Shown: piece by piece, positions 44,733 through 52,836 of the stretch
Layout: each line of letters starts with the position of its first letter
Numbering within the stretch: position 1 is the stretch's first letter
NCBI RefSeq assembly: GCF_014635705.1
Contig: NZ_BMDI01000001.1
Location: forward strand, 1,814,008-1,878,007
DNA: 64,000 bases
Direction of reading: 5' to 3'
From: Oxalicibacterium faecigallinarum
Lineage (GTDB): Bacteria > Pseudomonadota > Gammaproteobacteria > Burkholderiales > Burkholderiaceae_D
Notes under the pieces: generated by a model
What the model was told of the DNA's origin: nothing
What the model saw: the letters and a program-made list of their open reading frames with translations, nothing else
Database searches by the model: none
Translations under genes and position numbers: made by a program

Positions 44733-44930
44733 TATTGCCCTATTAACGGCGATCTAAACATAGCCCGCAATTTCGCACCATTCCAATTCACCTGCACCTC
44801 AATTGTGCCGAGTAGGTGCATTCCAGATTACCAAGATTCAATGGCCTCTCACTCAGAATTTGATCATCTGAGAAACATCCTTTTCAGAGAGAAAAGTCGC
44901 CAAAACCAGCAAGAAAAATCTTGTATACCA

Positions 44931-44940
44931 GCAATGCACA
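44931..44940. promoter_or_regulatory. Candidate GntR/FadR-subfamily operator
   Basis: TTGTATACCA fits the TNGTNNACNA half-palindromic consensus bound by FCD-type GntR regulators. It lies 34 bases before the gntR-type start and suggests autoregulation of the transport operon. Confidence 0.55.
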
Positions 44941-44973
44941 CAAGATTGGCATACATATTGCTGAACGGTAGGC

Positions 44974-45852
44974 ATGACTACCGATTCTTCCAACAAAACC
45001 TCTTTGCAGATCGCCACGCGCATTACCGAGTCGATTCTGGCAAAACAGCTGGCGCCGGGCACACGCCTCGGTGAGCAGCAACTCGCGGACCTGTTTGGCG
45101 TCTCGCGCACGCTGATTCGCGAAGCGTTGATGCGGCTGGCAGCGCGCGGCATTGTGCAGGTCAGCGCACGCCGTGGCTGGTATGTGATTGAGCCGACCGC
45201 AGCTGAAGCACGCGAAGCATTTGAAGCGCGCCGTGTGATCGAACTGGGCTTGTTACGTCATGCGCGACCATTGACCAAAGCAGCGCTCGACAAATTGCAC
45301 GATCACATTGCGCAGGAACAGTCGGCGATCTCGGGTGACGATGTTGGTGCCCGCAGTTATCTGCTCGGCGACTTCCATGTCTGCCTGTGTGAATGCCTGG
45401 GCAACAATCTTTTATCAGACACGCTGCGCGATCTGACAGCGCGCACGACGCTAACTGCCATGCTGCGTCAGTCGTCTTCGCAAGCCGTCGATTCGTGTGA
45501 AGACCACGTGCACATTGTCGATGCACTGGAGCGTGGCGATATCGACGAAGCAGAACGGCTGATGCTCGATCATCTGCAAATCGTAGAAAGCACACTCTAT
45601 GACGAAGTGCAGCCTAACGATCCACTCAATGCATTACGTACGGCATTGACACCTGTCAGTGCCGCAAAAGGGCGGCGTGCCGCCACTCAATCAAGCAACC
45701 CATCCGTAACAACACCTGCCAGAAAATCTGCAATGAAATCTGCAGTAGGCAAGCGCGCAGCACCCAAAACAAGCAGCAAACCAACGTTGTCTTCTCTCTC
45801 AACGCAGTCCCGTGCTTCATCGAATTCACCTGGAAAGGAAATGGAAAAATGA
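44974..45852 (+). CDS. GntR/FadR-family regulator with a basic C-terminal tail
   Basis: A 292-residue regulator. The winged helix lies at about 12-75 (LGEQQLADLFGVSRTLIREA). The FCD ligand domain follows (about 80-215, with His/Asp metal-type residues). The last 65 residues, from about 228, are a Lys/Ala/Ser/Pro-rich tail (PARKSAMKSAVGKRAAPKTS) like bacterial H1-type histones, rare in this family. Its ATG-TGA junction overlaps the binding-protein gene. The operon suggests control of amino-acid-derivative uptake. Confidence 0.88.
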   Translation: MTTDSSNKTSLQIATRITESILAKQLAPGTRLGEQQLADLFGVSRTLIREALMRLAARGIVQVSARRGWYVIEPTAAEAREAFEARRVIELGLLRHARPLTKAALDKLHDHIAQEQSAISGDDVGARSYLLGDFHVCLCECLGNNLLSDTLRDLTARTTLTAMLRQSSSQAVDSCEDHVHIVDALERGDIDEAERLMLDHLQIVESTLYDEVQPNDPLNALRTALTPVSAAKGRRAATQSSNPSVTTPARKSAMKSAVGKRAAPKTSSKPTLSSLSTQSRASSNSPGKEMEK

Positions 45853-46628
45853 AATTCAGCAAACTCCTGATCGGCCTGATGGCCGGCGCATTATTGTTGT
45901 CCAACGCCGCACGCGCTGATGCGCTCGACGACATTCAAAAGAAAGGCGTCCTGCGCGTCGCCGTGCCGCAAGACTTCCCGCCATTCGGCTCCGTCACGGT
46001 TGATATGAAACCGCAAGGTCTGGATATCGATGTTGCCACGCTGATCGCCAAGAAACTCGGTGCCAAGGTTGAACTGATTCCTGTCACCAGCGCCAATCGC
46101 GTGCCTTATCTGCAAACCAAGAAAGTCGATCTGGTGATTTCCAGCATGGGCAAAAACGCCGAGCGTGAAAAAGTCATCGACTTCAGTGCCGCTTACGCCC
46201 CCTTCTTCAACGGCGTGTTTGGCCCGGCTGATCAGAAAGTCGCTTCCGCCGCCGATCTGGGAGGCAAGACAATTGGTGTAACGCGTGGCTCGGTGGAAGA
46301 TCTGGAACTGACCAAGATCGTGCCTGCCAACGCAACCGTCAAACGCTATGAAGACAACAACGGCACGATCAGTGCGTTCCTCTCCAATCAGGTGCAACTG
46401 GTTGCAACCGGTAACGTGATTGCCGCTGCCATCATCGCCAAAAATCCACCGAAGAAACCGGAAACCAAGTTCCTGATTAAGGATTCGCCATGCTTCATCG
46501 GCATGAACAAGGGTGAAGAAAAACTGCAAGCCAAGGTCAATGAAATTCTCGAGCAAGCCAAGAAAGACGGCTCTCTCAACGCACTGACCGAAAAATGGCT
46601 GGGCATGCCGCTGCCCGCCAATCTGTAA
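45849..46628 (+). CDS. ABC transporter amino-acid-type binding protein
   Basis: A 259-residue periplasmic family-3 solute-binding protein. The signal peptide ends near SNAARA. VLRVAVPQDFPPFGSV and GLDIDVATLIAKKLGAKVEL are the usual N-terminal lobe; RGSVEDLEL and the QLVATGN segment close the second lobe. The ligand should be a polar or ureido/acyl amino acid. It overlaps the gntR gene by ATGA; AAAGGAAATGG precedes it. Confidence 0.92.
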   Translation: MKFSKLLIGLMAGALLLSNAARADALDDIQKKGVLRVAVPQDFPPFGSVTVDMKPQGLDIDVATLIAKKLGAKVELIPVTSANRVPYLQTKKVDLVISSMGKNAEREKVIDFSAAYAPFFNGVFGPADQKVASAADLGGKTIGVTRGSVEDLELTKIVPANATVKRYEDNNGTISAFLSNQVQLVATGNVIAAAIIAKNPPKKPETKFLIKDSPCFIGMNKGEEKLQAKVNEILEQAKKDGSLNALTEKWLGMPLPANL

Positions 46629-46640
46629 TCAGACAGCAAG

Positions 46641-46668
46641 CGTACTCGTCTGATATCAGACGGGTACG
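46641..46668 (+). promoter_or_regulatory. Intercistronic palindromic hairpin
   Basis: CGTAC, T, CGTCTGATATCAGACG, G, GTACG: a 28-base dyad with one mismatched pair and no T run, 13 bases after the binding-protein stop. It probably shields the 3' end of the binding-protein message, which gives excess binding protein over permeases (inference). Confidence 0.7.
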
Positions 46669-46712
46669 TCATCTGTTTGCATCACACCGGCAATACGGAA
46701 AGCGAACGCATC

Positions 46713-47384
46713 ATGGCTTATCAATTTGATTTTGCATCGACCTTCGATTACACCGACGTGCTCGTCAAAGGCATCGTCACGTCGATCGAACTGATTGCGA
46801 TCGGCGGCGTGCTCGGCGTGGCCGTCGGTATCTTCGGTGCATGGGCACGCACGCAAGGACCGCGCTGGTTGCGGCCCTTCGTCAGCATGTATGTCGAGCT
46901 CATTCGCAATACGCCGTTTCTGATTCAGCTGTTCTTCATCTTCTTCGGCTTGCCAAGCGTCGGTGTACAGATCACAGAGATGCAGGCAGCCAGTCTGGCG
47001 ATGGTCATCAATCTGGGCGCCTACAGCACCGAGATCATTCGCGCCGGTGTGGTTGCCGTGACCAAAGGACAGATCGAAGCGGGTTTAAGTCTGGCAATGA
47101 CGCGCCTGCAGATTTTCCGCCACGTGATTCTTCGCCCTGCACTGCAGAAAATCTGGCCAGCACTGTCGAGCCAGATCGTGATCGTGATGCTGGGCTCTGC
47201 CGTGTGTTCACAGATCGCTGTGGAAGAGTTGTCCTTTGCTGCCAACTTCATTCAAGGACGCAACTTCCGTGCATTTGAAGCCTATCTGATCACAACCGTC
47301 ATTTATCTGGTGATGGCCATCGTACTGCGACAAATTCTGCGTCTGATCGGCACGCACTTCATCATCGGCCGGAGGTTGGCATGA
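46713..47384 (+). CDS. Amino-acid ABC transporter permease 1
   Basis: A 223-residue HisM/GlnP-type permease. VELIRNTPFLIQLFFIFFGL and the EAA-loop segment GQIEAGLSLAMTRLQIFRHVI, which docks the ATPase, are present with about five helices. It overlaps permease 2 by ATGA. Start ATG 46713 is set by the family N terminus; 46677 is unsupported. Confidence 0.92.
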   Translation: MAYQFDFASTFDYTDVLVKGIVTSIELIAIGGVLGVAVGIFGAWARTQGPRWLRPFVSMYVELIRNTPFLIQLFFIFFGLPSVGVQITEMQAASLAMVINLGAYSTEIIRAGVVAVTKGQIEAGLSLAMTRLQIFRHVILRPALQKIWPALSSQIVIVMLGSAVCSQIAVEELSFAANFIQGRNFRAFEAYLITTVIYLVMAIVLRQILRLIGTHFIIGRRLA

Positions 47385-48037
47385 TTTCATTTTCGCTGTG
47401 GGACATTCTGCGCAATCTGCTGCTGGCAGGGCGCTGGACGATTGTTCTCTCGCTCGCCACTTTCATTCTCGGTGGCATGCTGGGCCTGCTGATTCTGTTT
47501 ATCCGCACATCCAGGAGTCGCGTGCTGCAGAACACCGCGCGCGTTTATATCGAGATTTTTCAAGGCACGCCGCTGCTGATGCAGTTGTTCTTGGTGTTTT
47601 TTGGCATTGCCCTGTTCGGTATCGAAGTACCCGCATGGCTGGCAGCAGGACTGACGCTGACTTTGTGGAGCGCCTCCTACCTCGCCGAGATCTGGCGTGG
47701 TTGCGTTGAGGCGATTCCAAAAGGCCAGTGGGAAGCCTCTTCGGTGCTGGCGATGAACTACCTCCAGCAGATGCGTCATGTGATCCTGCCGCAAGCCTTG
47801 CGTATCGCGATTCCACCGACCATCGGCTTCAGCGTACAGGTGATCAAGGGAACGGCCGTCACTTCCATCATCGGCTTTGTTGAGTTGTCGAAAGCGGCAA
47901 CCGTCATCACCAACGCAACCTTCATGCCGTTCACGGTCTACGCTGCCGCCGGCCTGTTCTACTTCATGCTGTGCTGGCCTTTGTCCAAGTACAGCCAGTT
48001 CCTCGAAAGGAAATATCATGCCGCTCATCACCATTGA
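47381..48037 (+). CDS. Amino-acid ABC transporter permease 2
   Basis: A 218-residue permease of the same type: IEIFQGTPLLMQLFLVFFGI and KGQWEASSVLAMNYLQQMRHVI. The two permeases form the heterodimeric membrane channel. Its last 20 bases overlap the ATPase gene start at 48018. Confidence 0.92.
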   Translation: MISFSLWDILRNLLLAGRWTIVLSLATFILGGMLGLLILFIRTSRSRVLQNTARVYIEIFQGTPLLMQLFLVFFGIALFGIEVPAWLAAGLTLTLWSASYLAEIWRGCVEAIPKGQWEASSVLAMNYLQQMRHVILPQALRIAIPPTIGFSVQVIKGTAVTSIIGFVELSKAATVITNATFMPFTVYAAAGLFYFMLCWPLSKYSQFLERKYHAAHHH

Positions 48038-48749
48038 TAACGTCAAGAAAAGCTACGGCGCCAATCAGGTGCTCAAGGGCATTCGCATGGATGTCGAACC
48101 GGGTGAAGTGATTGCCATCATTGGCAAGAGCGGTTCGGGGAAAAGTACGCTGCTGCGCTGCATCAACGGCTTGGAAAGCATTGATGAAGGCGCAATCAGC
48201 GTTGCCGGCTCACACCTTGGCAAGACAGAGCTGGAACTGCGCAATCTGCGTCTGAAAGTCGGCATGATTTTCCAGCAGTTCAATCTGTTTCCACATTTGA
48301 GCGTAGGCCGCAATGTGATGATCTCGCCGATGATCGTCAAAGGTGCATCGGAAGAAACTGCACGTGAATTGGCAATGAAGAATCTGGCACGCGTCGGCCT
48401 TGCCGAAAAATTCGACAGTTTTCCTGATCAGTTATCCGGCGGTCAGCAGCAGCGTGTGGCGATTGCGCGCGCACTCAGCATGGAGCCGCAGGCCTTGCTG
48501 TGTGATGAGGTCACGTCGGCCCTTGATCCGGAACTGGTCAACGACGTGTTGAGCGTCGTGCGCAGTCTGGCTGATGAAGGCATGACGCTGATCATGGTCA
48601 CGCACGAGATGCGCTTTGCACGCGAAGTCTGCGACCGCGTCGTCTTCATGCATCAGGGCAAGGTACATGAGATCGGTGCGCCGGAAGAAATCTTCGCCAA
48701 TCCCGCTACGCCGGAACTCAAGCAGTTCCTCGGCATGACCACGCACTGA
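48018..48749 (+). CDS. Amino-acid ABC transporter ATP-binding protein
   Basis: A 243-residue ATPase: Walker A GKSGSGKSTLLR, Q loop MIFQQFNLFPHLSV, signature LSGGQQQRVAIARAL and Walker B ALLCDEVTSALD. It powers the importer encoded upstream. AAAGGAAAT precedes ATG 48018, inside the end of permease 2. Confidence 0.95.
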   Translation: MPLITIDNVKKSYGANQVLKGIRMDVEPGEVIAIIGKSGSGKSTLLRCINGLESIDEGAISVAGSHLGKTELELRNLRLKVGMIFQQFNLFPHLSVGRNVMISPMIVKGASEETARELAMKNLARVGLAEKFDSFPDQLSGGQQQRVAIARALSMEPQALLCDEVTSALDPELVNDVLSVVRSLADEGMTLIMVTHEMRFAREVCDRVVFMHQGKVHEIGAPEEIFANPATPELKQFLGMTTH

Positions 48750-48781
48750 TTTATATCCAGACTCACATCCTGAACCACACC

Positions 48782-50059
48782 ATGCCTTCGACCTTGAACG
48801 CACCGACCACCACAACCGCGCAGGAAATCATGGAACGCCTGCATCTGCTCGCTCAACATACCGAACAGGAAGGCATGATGACGCGTACCTATCTGACAGC
48901 GGCACATCGTGGTGCGGCTGGACAGATTGCGGCCTGGATGCGTGATGCCGGCATGACTGTGCGACGTGATGCCGTCGGCAATGTGATCGGACGCTACGAA
49001 GGCACGGAAGAGGGACGCGCAGTACTCATGACGGGTTCGCACTTCGACACCGTGCGTAACGGCGGGATCTATGATGGTCTGCTCGGCATCATCTTACCGA
49101 TCAGCTGCGTTGCTGCATGGCATCGCGCTGGCAAGCGATTTCCGTTTCCGATCGAGATCGTCGCCTTCAGTGAAGAAGAAGGCGTGCGCTTCAAGGCACC
49201 GATGCTCGGCAGCCGCGCGATTGCCGGTACGTTCCAACACGCCGTGCTGAACAATACGGACGAGCAGGGCATCAGCATGCGTGATGCGATGCAGGCTGCC
49301 GACTTTGATCCGGCAAAGATCAGCGCCGCCGCTGCACCGAAAGACAGCATCGCTGCCTTCATCGAAGTCCATATCGAGCAGGGCCCTGTTCTGCTCAACG
49401 AAGGTTTGCCGCTCGGTATTGTGACGGCGATTTCCGGTGCCTCACGCTTCATGCTGGAACTGGAAGGTCTAGCAGGTCATGCCGGCACCGTACCGATGAA
49501 CATCCGGCACGATGCAGCCATGGCGGCGGCAGAACTGGCGCTATTCATCGAGCAACGTTGTAGCAACGTCGACGGGCTGGTCGGTACCATCGGTCAGTGG
49601 CAGGTGCCCAATGGCGCAACCAATGTCATCCCCGGTCGTTGCACACTGTCACTCGATGTACGCGCCGGCGACGATGCCATACGACTGGCAGCGGTCAACG
49701 ACATCGAAACTGAACTGGCCCGCATCTGCAGCAAACGCGGTGTACGCAGCAAGCTGACCAAAACGTATGAAACCACCAGCGCAACCTGTGCACCGTGGCT
49801 GCAGGACGGCTGGCGCACAGCAATGGCGTTGAACAACTGCACACCGCGTTTGCTGCCGTCCGGTGCCGGACATGATGCGATGGCGATTGCCACGATTGCG
49901 CCAATGGCGATGCTGTTCGTCCGGTGTGGCAACGGTGGCATCAGTCACAATCCGGCAGAAACCATGACAACCGAAGATGCAGGCATTGCTGCCGATGTCT
50001 TCATGGATTTTGTGGAAAATTTTGACGCGGTCGCTGCCAAAGCAAGCGCCAGCAATTAA
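48782..50059 (+). CDS. M20-type amidohydrolase: allantoate/N-carbamoyl-amino-acid hydrolase
   Basis: A 425-residue metal enzyme of the hydantoinase/carbamoylase family: TGSHFDTVRNGGIYDG (His, Asp), FSEEEGVRF (acidic pair), EVHIEQGPVLLNEGLPLG, and GGISHNPAE (His) complete the two-metal site. It cleaves carbamoyl or ureido groups from amino acids or allantoate. With the importer upstream it should process the imported compound in the cytoplasm. The spacing to the ATPase gene is 32 bases. Confidence 0.9.
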   Translation: MPSTLNAPTTTTAQEIMERLHLLAQHTEQEGMMTRTYLTAAHRGAAGQIAAWMRDAGMTVRRDAVGNVIGRYEGTEEGRAVLMTGSHFDTVRNGGIYDGLLGIILPISCVAAWHRAGKRFPFPIEIVAFSEEEGVRFKAPMLGSRAIAGTFQHAVLNNTDEQGISMRDAMQAADFDPAKISAAAAPKDSIAAFIEVHIEQGPVLLNEGLPLGIVTAISGASRFMLELEGLAGHAGTVPMNIRHDAAMAAAELALFIEQRCSNVDGLVGTIGQWQVPNGATNVIPGRCTLSLDVRAGDDAIRLAAVNDIETELARICSKRGVRSKLTKTYETTSATCAPWLQDGWRTAMALNNCTPRLLPSGAGHDAMAIATIAPMAMLFVRCGNGGISHNPAETMTTEDAGIAADVFMDFVENFDAVAAKASASN

Positions 50060-50105
50060 GCCGCATAAATTTTTTACAGCAACATAGAAAAGAATCGAAC
50101 ATCCG

Positions 50106-51338
50106 ATGGACAAGACTTTACTCAAGCAACAACTCGCCGACTGGATCGATCAACATACCGAAGAACAGATCGATTTTCTTTCCAGGGTCGTGCAATGCCC
50201 GTCCGATAATCCTCCGGGCAACTGTGCACCGCATGCACTGATGACGGCTGCCTTGCTGGAAGACATGCAACTGGCAGTCGAGCAGCATGTCGTACCCAAT
50301 GACTTTGCCAACAGCACCGGACTGGAAAGCGCGATCAACCTGATCGTGCGCGAACGCTTTGCCGATGGCCCGACCGTGGCATTGAATGCACATGGCGATG
50401 TGGTACCACCGGGCAGCGGCTGGAGCGTCGATCCGTACTCTGCGACTGTGCGCGATGGCTGGATGATTGGCCGTGGTGCAGCGGTTTCCAAATCAGACTT
50501 TGCGACGTACACCTTCGCGCTGCGCGCGCTCAAGGCACTGGACGTACCGTTGCAAGGCAGTATCGAGCTGCACTTTACCTATGATGAAGAAACCGGCGGT
50601 CTCGCCGGTCCGGGATGGATTTTGCAGCAAGGATTGAGCAAACCCGATTACGCCATTTGCGCAGGTTTCTCTTACAACGTCACCACTGCGCACAATGGCT
50701 GTCTGCATCTGCAAGTGACGGTGCGCGGCACATCAGCTCATGCCGCTCGCCCGGATACGGGGCATGATGCGCTGGAAGCGGCAAACAAGCTGATGACAAC
50801 ACTGTATGCGTATCGCGATGGCTTGGCAGCAACTGTCTCCGCCACACCCGGCATCACCTCACCCACCATCGTGATCGGCACCATCCACGGCGGCATCAAT
50901 ACCAATGTCGTCCCGGATGAAGTGACATTGCGTCTGGACCGTCGCATCATCCCGGAGGAAAATCCGGAAGAAGTCGAAGCACAGCTACGTCTCCTGATCG
51001 AACAAACTGCCAACAAACTAGCCGGCATTCAATGCAACGTCGAACGCATACTGCTCGCTGCGCCATTCAAGCCGGTCGGTGACGCGGCGCGTTTGCGCGA
51101 CATTGTGTGTGCCGAAGCATCCACTGCGCTGGGTGAAGCCGTTACGCCAATCGGTGTGCCGCTGTACTCCGATGCACGACTGTATGCGGAAGCAGGCGTC
51201 GCGACTGTCATGTACGGCGCCGGACCACGCACGCTGCTTGATGCCAACGGCCATCGTGCCGATGAAAAGGTACCGCTCTTTACGTTGCCTGTTGCCACAA
51301 AGACAATCGCCTGGAGTCTTCTTGAATTGCTCGGCTGA
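50106..51338 (+). CDS. M20-family metallopeptidase (ArgE/DapE/acylase type)
   Basis: A 410-residue enzyme. LNAHGDVVPPGSGW supplies the first metal His/Asp, TYDEETGG the bridging Glu, and MYGAGPR lies near the last metal His. The dimerisation domain spans about 195-315. Members remove acyl groups from amino acids or dipeptides. Together with the carbamoylase it suggests stepwise breakdown of an N-substituted amino acid. The canonical last His falls in DANGHRADE. It is the last gene of the operon; a terminator follows at 51473. Confidence 0.9.
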   Translation: MDKTLLKQQLADWIDQHTEEQIDFLSRVVQCPSDNPPGNCAPHALMTAALLEDMQLAVEQHVVPNDFANSTGLESAINLIVRERFADGPTVALNAHGDVVPPGSGWSVDPYSATVRDGWMIGRGAAVSKSDFATYTFALRALKALDVPLQGSIELHFTYDEETGGLAGPGWILQQGLSKPDYAICAGFSYNVTTAHNGCLHLQVTVRGTSAHAARPDTGHDALEAANKLMTTLYAYRDGLAATVSATPGITSPTIVIGTIHGGINTNVVPDEVTLRLDRRIIPEENPEEVEAQLRLLIEQTANKLAGIQCNVERILLAAPFKPVGDAARLRDIVCAEASTALGEAVTPIGVPLYSDARLYAEAGVATVMYGAGPRTLLDANGHRADEKVPLFTLPVATKTIAWSLLELLG

Positions 51339-51472
51339 CAGGTGCCGTTCGGCTTGTCACGCCAACGCGCGCCTGACTGATCTGTAGTGAGCGCACGCGC
51401 TCTGGTCTTGCTTCAGTTTGGTTACGACCGTAGACCATGGGCCAGGTGGGAGCGCCCTATCTCCCTAAAAAT

Positions 51473-51498
51473 AAAAAGCCGCAATCAGCGGCTTTTTT
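51473..51498 (+). terminator. Intrinsic terminator of the transport/hydrolase operon
   Basis: AAAAAGCCGC, AATCA loop, GCGGCTTTTTT; symmetric enough to work in both directions. Confidence 0.9.
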
Positions 51499-51553
51499 AC
51501 CATCCGCGTAAGCGAATCAGGGTGAGTCGTTCTGTGTGACATCGTCGTCGCCG

Positions 51554-51613
51554 TTATCGCAACAGCAAAACCAGCACCACGATGACCAGAAGTGTACCAA
51601 TACCGATGTACAT
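51554..51613 (-). CDS. 19-residue hydrophobic peptide
   Basis: A 20-codon frame encodes MYIGIGTLLVIVVLVLLLR, one transmembrane helix with an Arg at the cytoplasmic or surface end. GAGGAGCTCAGC before the ATG is a strong ribosome site. I recall similar MYIGxGTLL peptides in other Proteobacteria, with no role known. It lies alone between the hydrolase operon and ompW. It is too short for a coding-statistics test, so the ribosome site and the memory of relatives are the support. Confidence 0.6.
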   Translation of the reverse strand: MYIGIGTLLVIVVLVLLLR

Positions 51614-51829
51614 GCTGAGCTCCTCAAGGTTGACAGTGGAGCCATGAAACCATGGCGCCATCGTTGCCATCTGTTCGCTATATCACTTTGACATGTAAAT
51701 CTGTAACACCCGGCATTTTTACGCGTTAACCATTCGACTTTCGCATTCGTTTGGCGATAGGATGAAGAGGCATCCGTACCAGAATGATTCTTTCCCGATC
51801 GTGCATTACAACAACATCTGGAGACAACA

Positions 51830-52585
51830 ATGAATCGCTTCCCTTCCCCTCGCATGGTGCCCCGGTTTGCCGCTTTTTCCTTCTTGTCCGCACTGACGGC
51901 ACTCTCGTTGCCAGCCGCTGCACAGACTGCCGGCAGCAATGTCGTAAATATCGGCTGGTTTCATCTGTACACGGATGATTCAAGCCAACCTTTGCGACAA
52001 ACATCACCAGGTTCAACCACATTCGCTGGCAGCGGTGCCACCGTCAGCAGCGCCGACACCTTAGGCATTGCCTATACCCGCTTTGTCACGGACAACTTTG
52101 CAGTGACGCTCGATGCAGGCATTCCACCAAAATTCAAACTGGATGGCGAAGGAACATTGGCCAGCAGAGGACAACTCGGTACGGCCAAACAGTGGAGCCC
52201 CGCGATTGTGGCCAAATGGTTCTTTGGTGAACCCAATGCAAAATGGCGTCCCTTTGTGGGTCTGGGTGTCACCCACGTCTGGTATTCGGATGTCAAACTG
52301 TCGCAGTCACTGCAGTCGCTAGTGACATTCGGCACACCCGGGGCAACCGCAACGGCAAATCTCAGTTCTTCCTGGGCGCCGGTTGCCAATGTTGGCGTTC
52401 GCTACAACCTTGATGAAAAGTGGTCGATCGGATTTTCGTTGTCTTATATCCCGCTCGATACCGATGCAGAAATCATTGGGCGCAGTGCAGCTGGCACGCC
52501 CATTTCACGACACGTCACCAACCTGACTCTCGATCCCTATGTTTCCTTCCTCCGTCGGTTACAAGTTCTAATCATTTTGTGCTGA
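51830..52585 (+). CDS. ompW: OmpW-family outer-membrane protein with shifted C terminus
   Basis: A 251-residue reading frame. A signal peptide ends at PAAAQ; the eight-stranded barrel follows (IAYTRFVTDNFAVTLDAGIP, WRPFVGLGVTHVWYSDV, YNLDEKWSIGFSLSYIPLDT). The last strand reads LDPYVSFL and then RRLQVLIILC, unlike any OmpW. The expected end SVGYKF-stop is present in another frame at 52551-52571. So the gene has a frameshift at about 52550, or the sequence has an error there. Without the terminal Phe, assembly into the outer membrane would be poor. GGAGACAAC precedes ATG 51830. Confidence 0.85.
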   Translation: MNRFPSPRMVPRFAAFSFLSALTALSLPAAAQTAGSNVVNIGWFHLYTDDSSQPLRQTSPGSTTFAGSGATVSSADTLGIAYTRFVTDNFAVTLDAGIPPKFKLDGEGTLASRGQLGTAKQWSPAIVAKWFFGEPNAKWRPFVGLGVTHVWYSDVKLSQSLQSLVTFGTPGATATANLSSSWAPVANVGVRYNLDEKWSIGFSLSYIPLDTDAEIIGRSAAGTPISRHVTNLTLDPYVSFLRRLQVLIILC

Positions 52586-52587
52586 CA

Positions 52588-52613
52588 AAAAGCGGTCTTG
52601 GCAGGCCGCTTTT
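52588..52613 (+). terminator. Intrinsic terminator after ompW
   Basis: AAAAGCGG / CCGCTTTT around a 10-base loop. Confidence 0.75.
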
Positions 52614-52836
52614 CACTATTTAAGCCGTCGCATTGCGACACCTGTACGACAGACAACATCGAACACCCATTTCTTTAAGCAACGCACTGCGCGGATTTAA
52701 CAATAGATTGCAATGCGAAAACGCTTTTATCACCTCACGCCACAATTAACTGGTTATGATGTTTCCGCATGGCATCGCTCCATGCTTTTCTCCTTTTTCT
52801 GTGCTGTTAGTGTGATTCGTTTGTGATTGGACGCAG

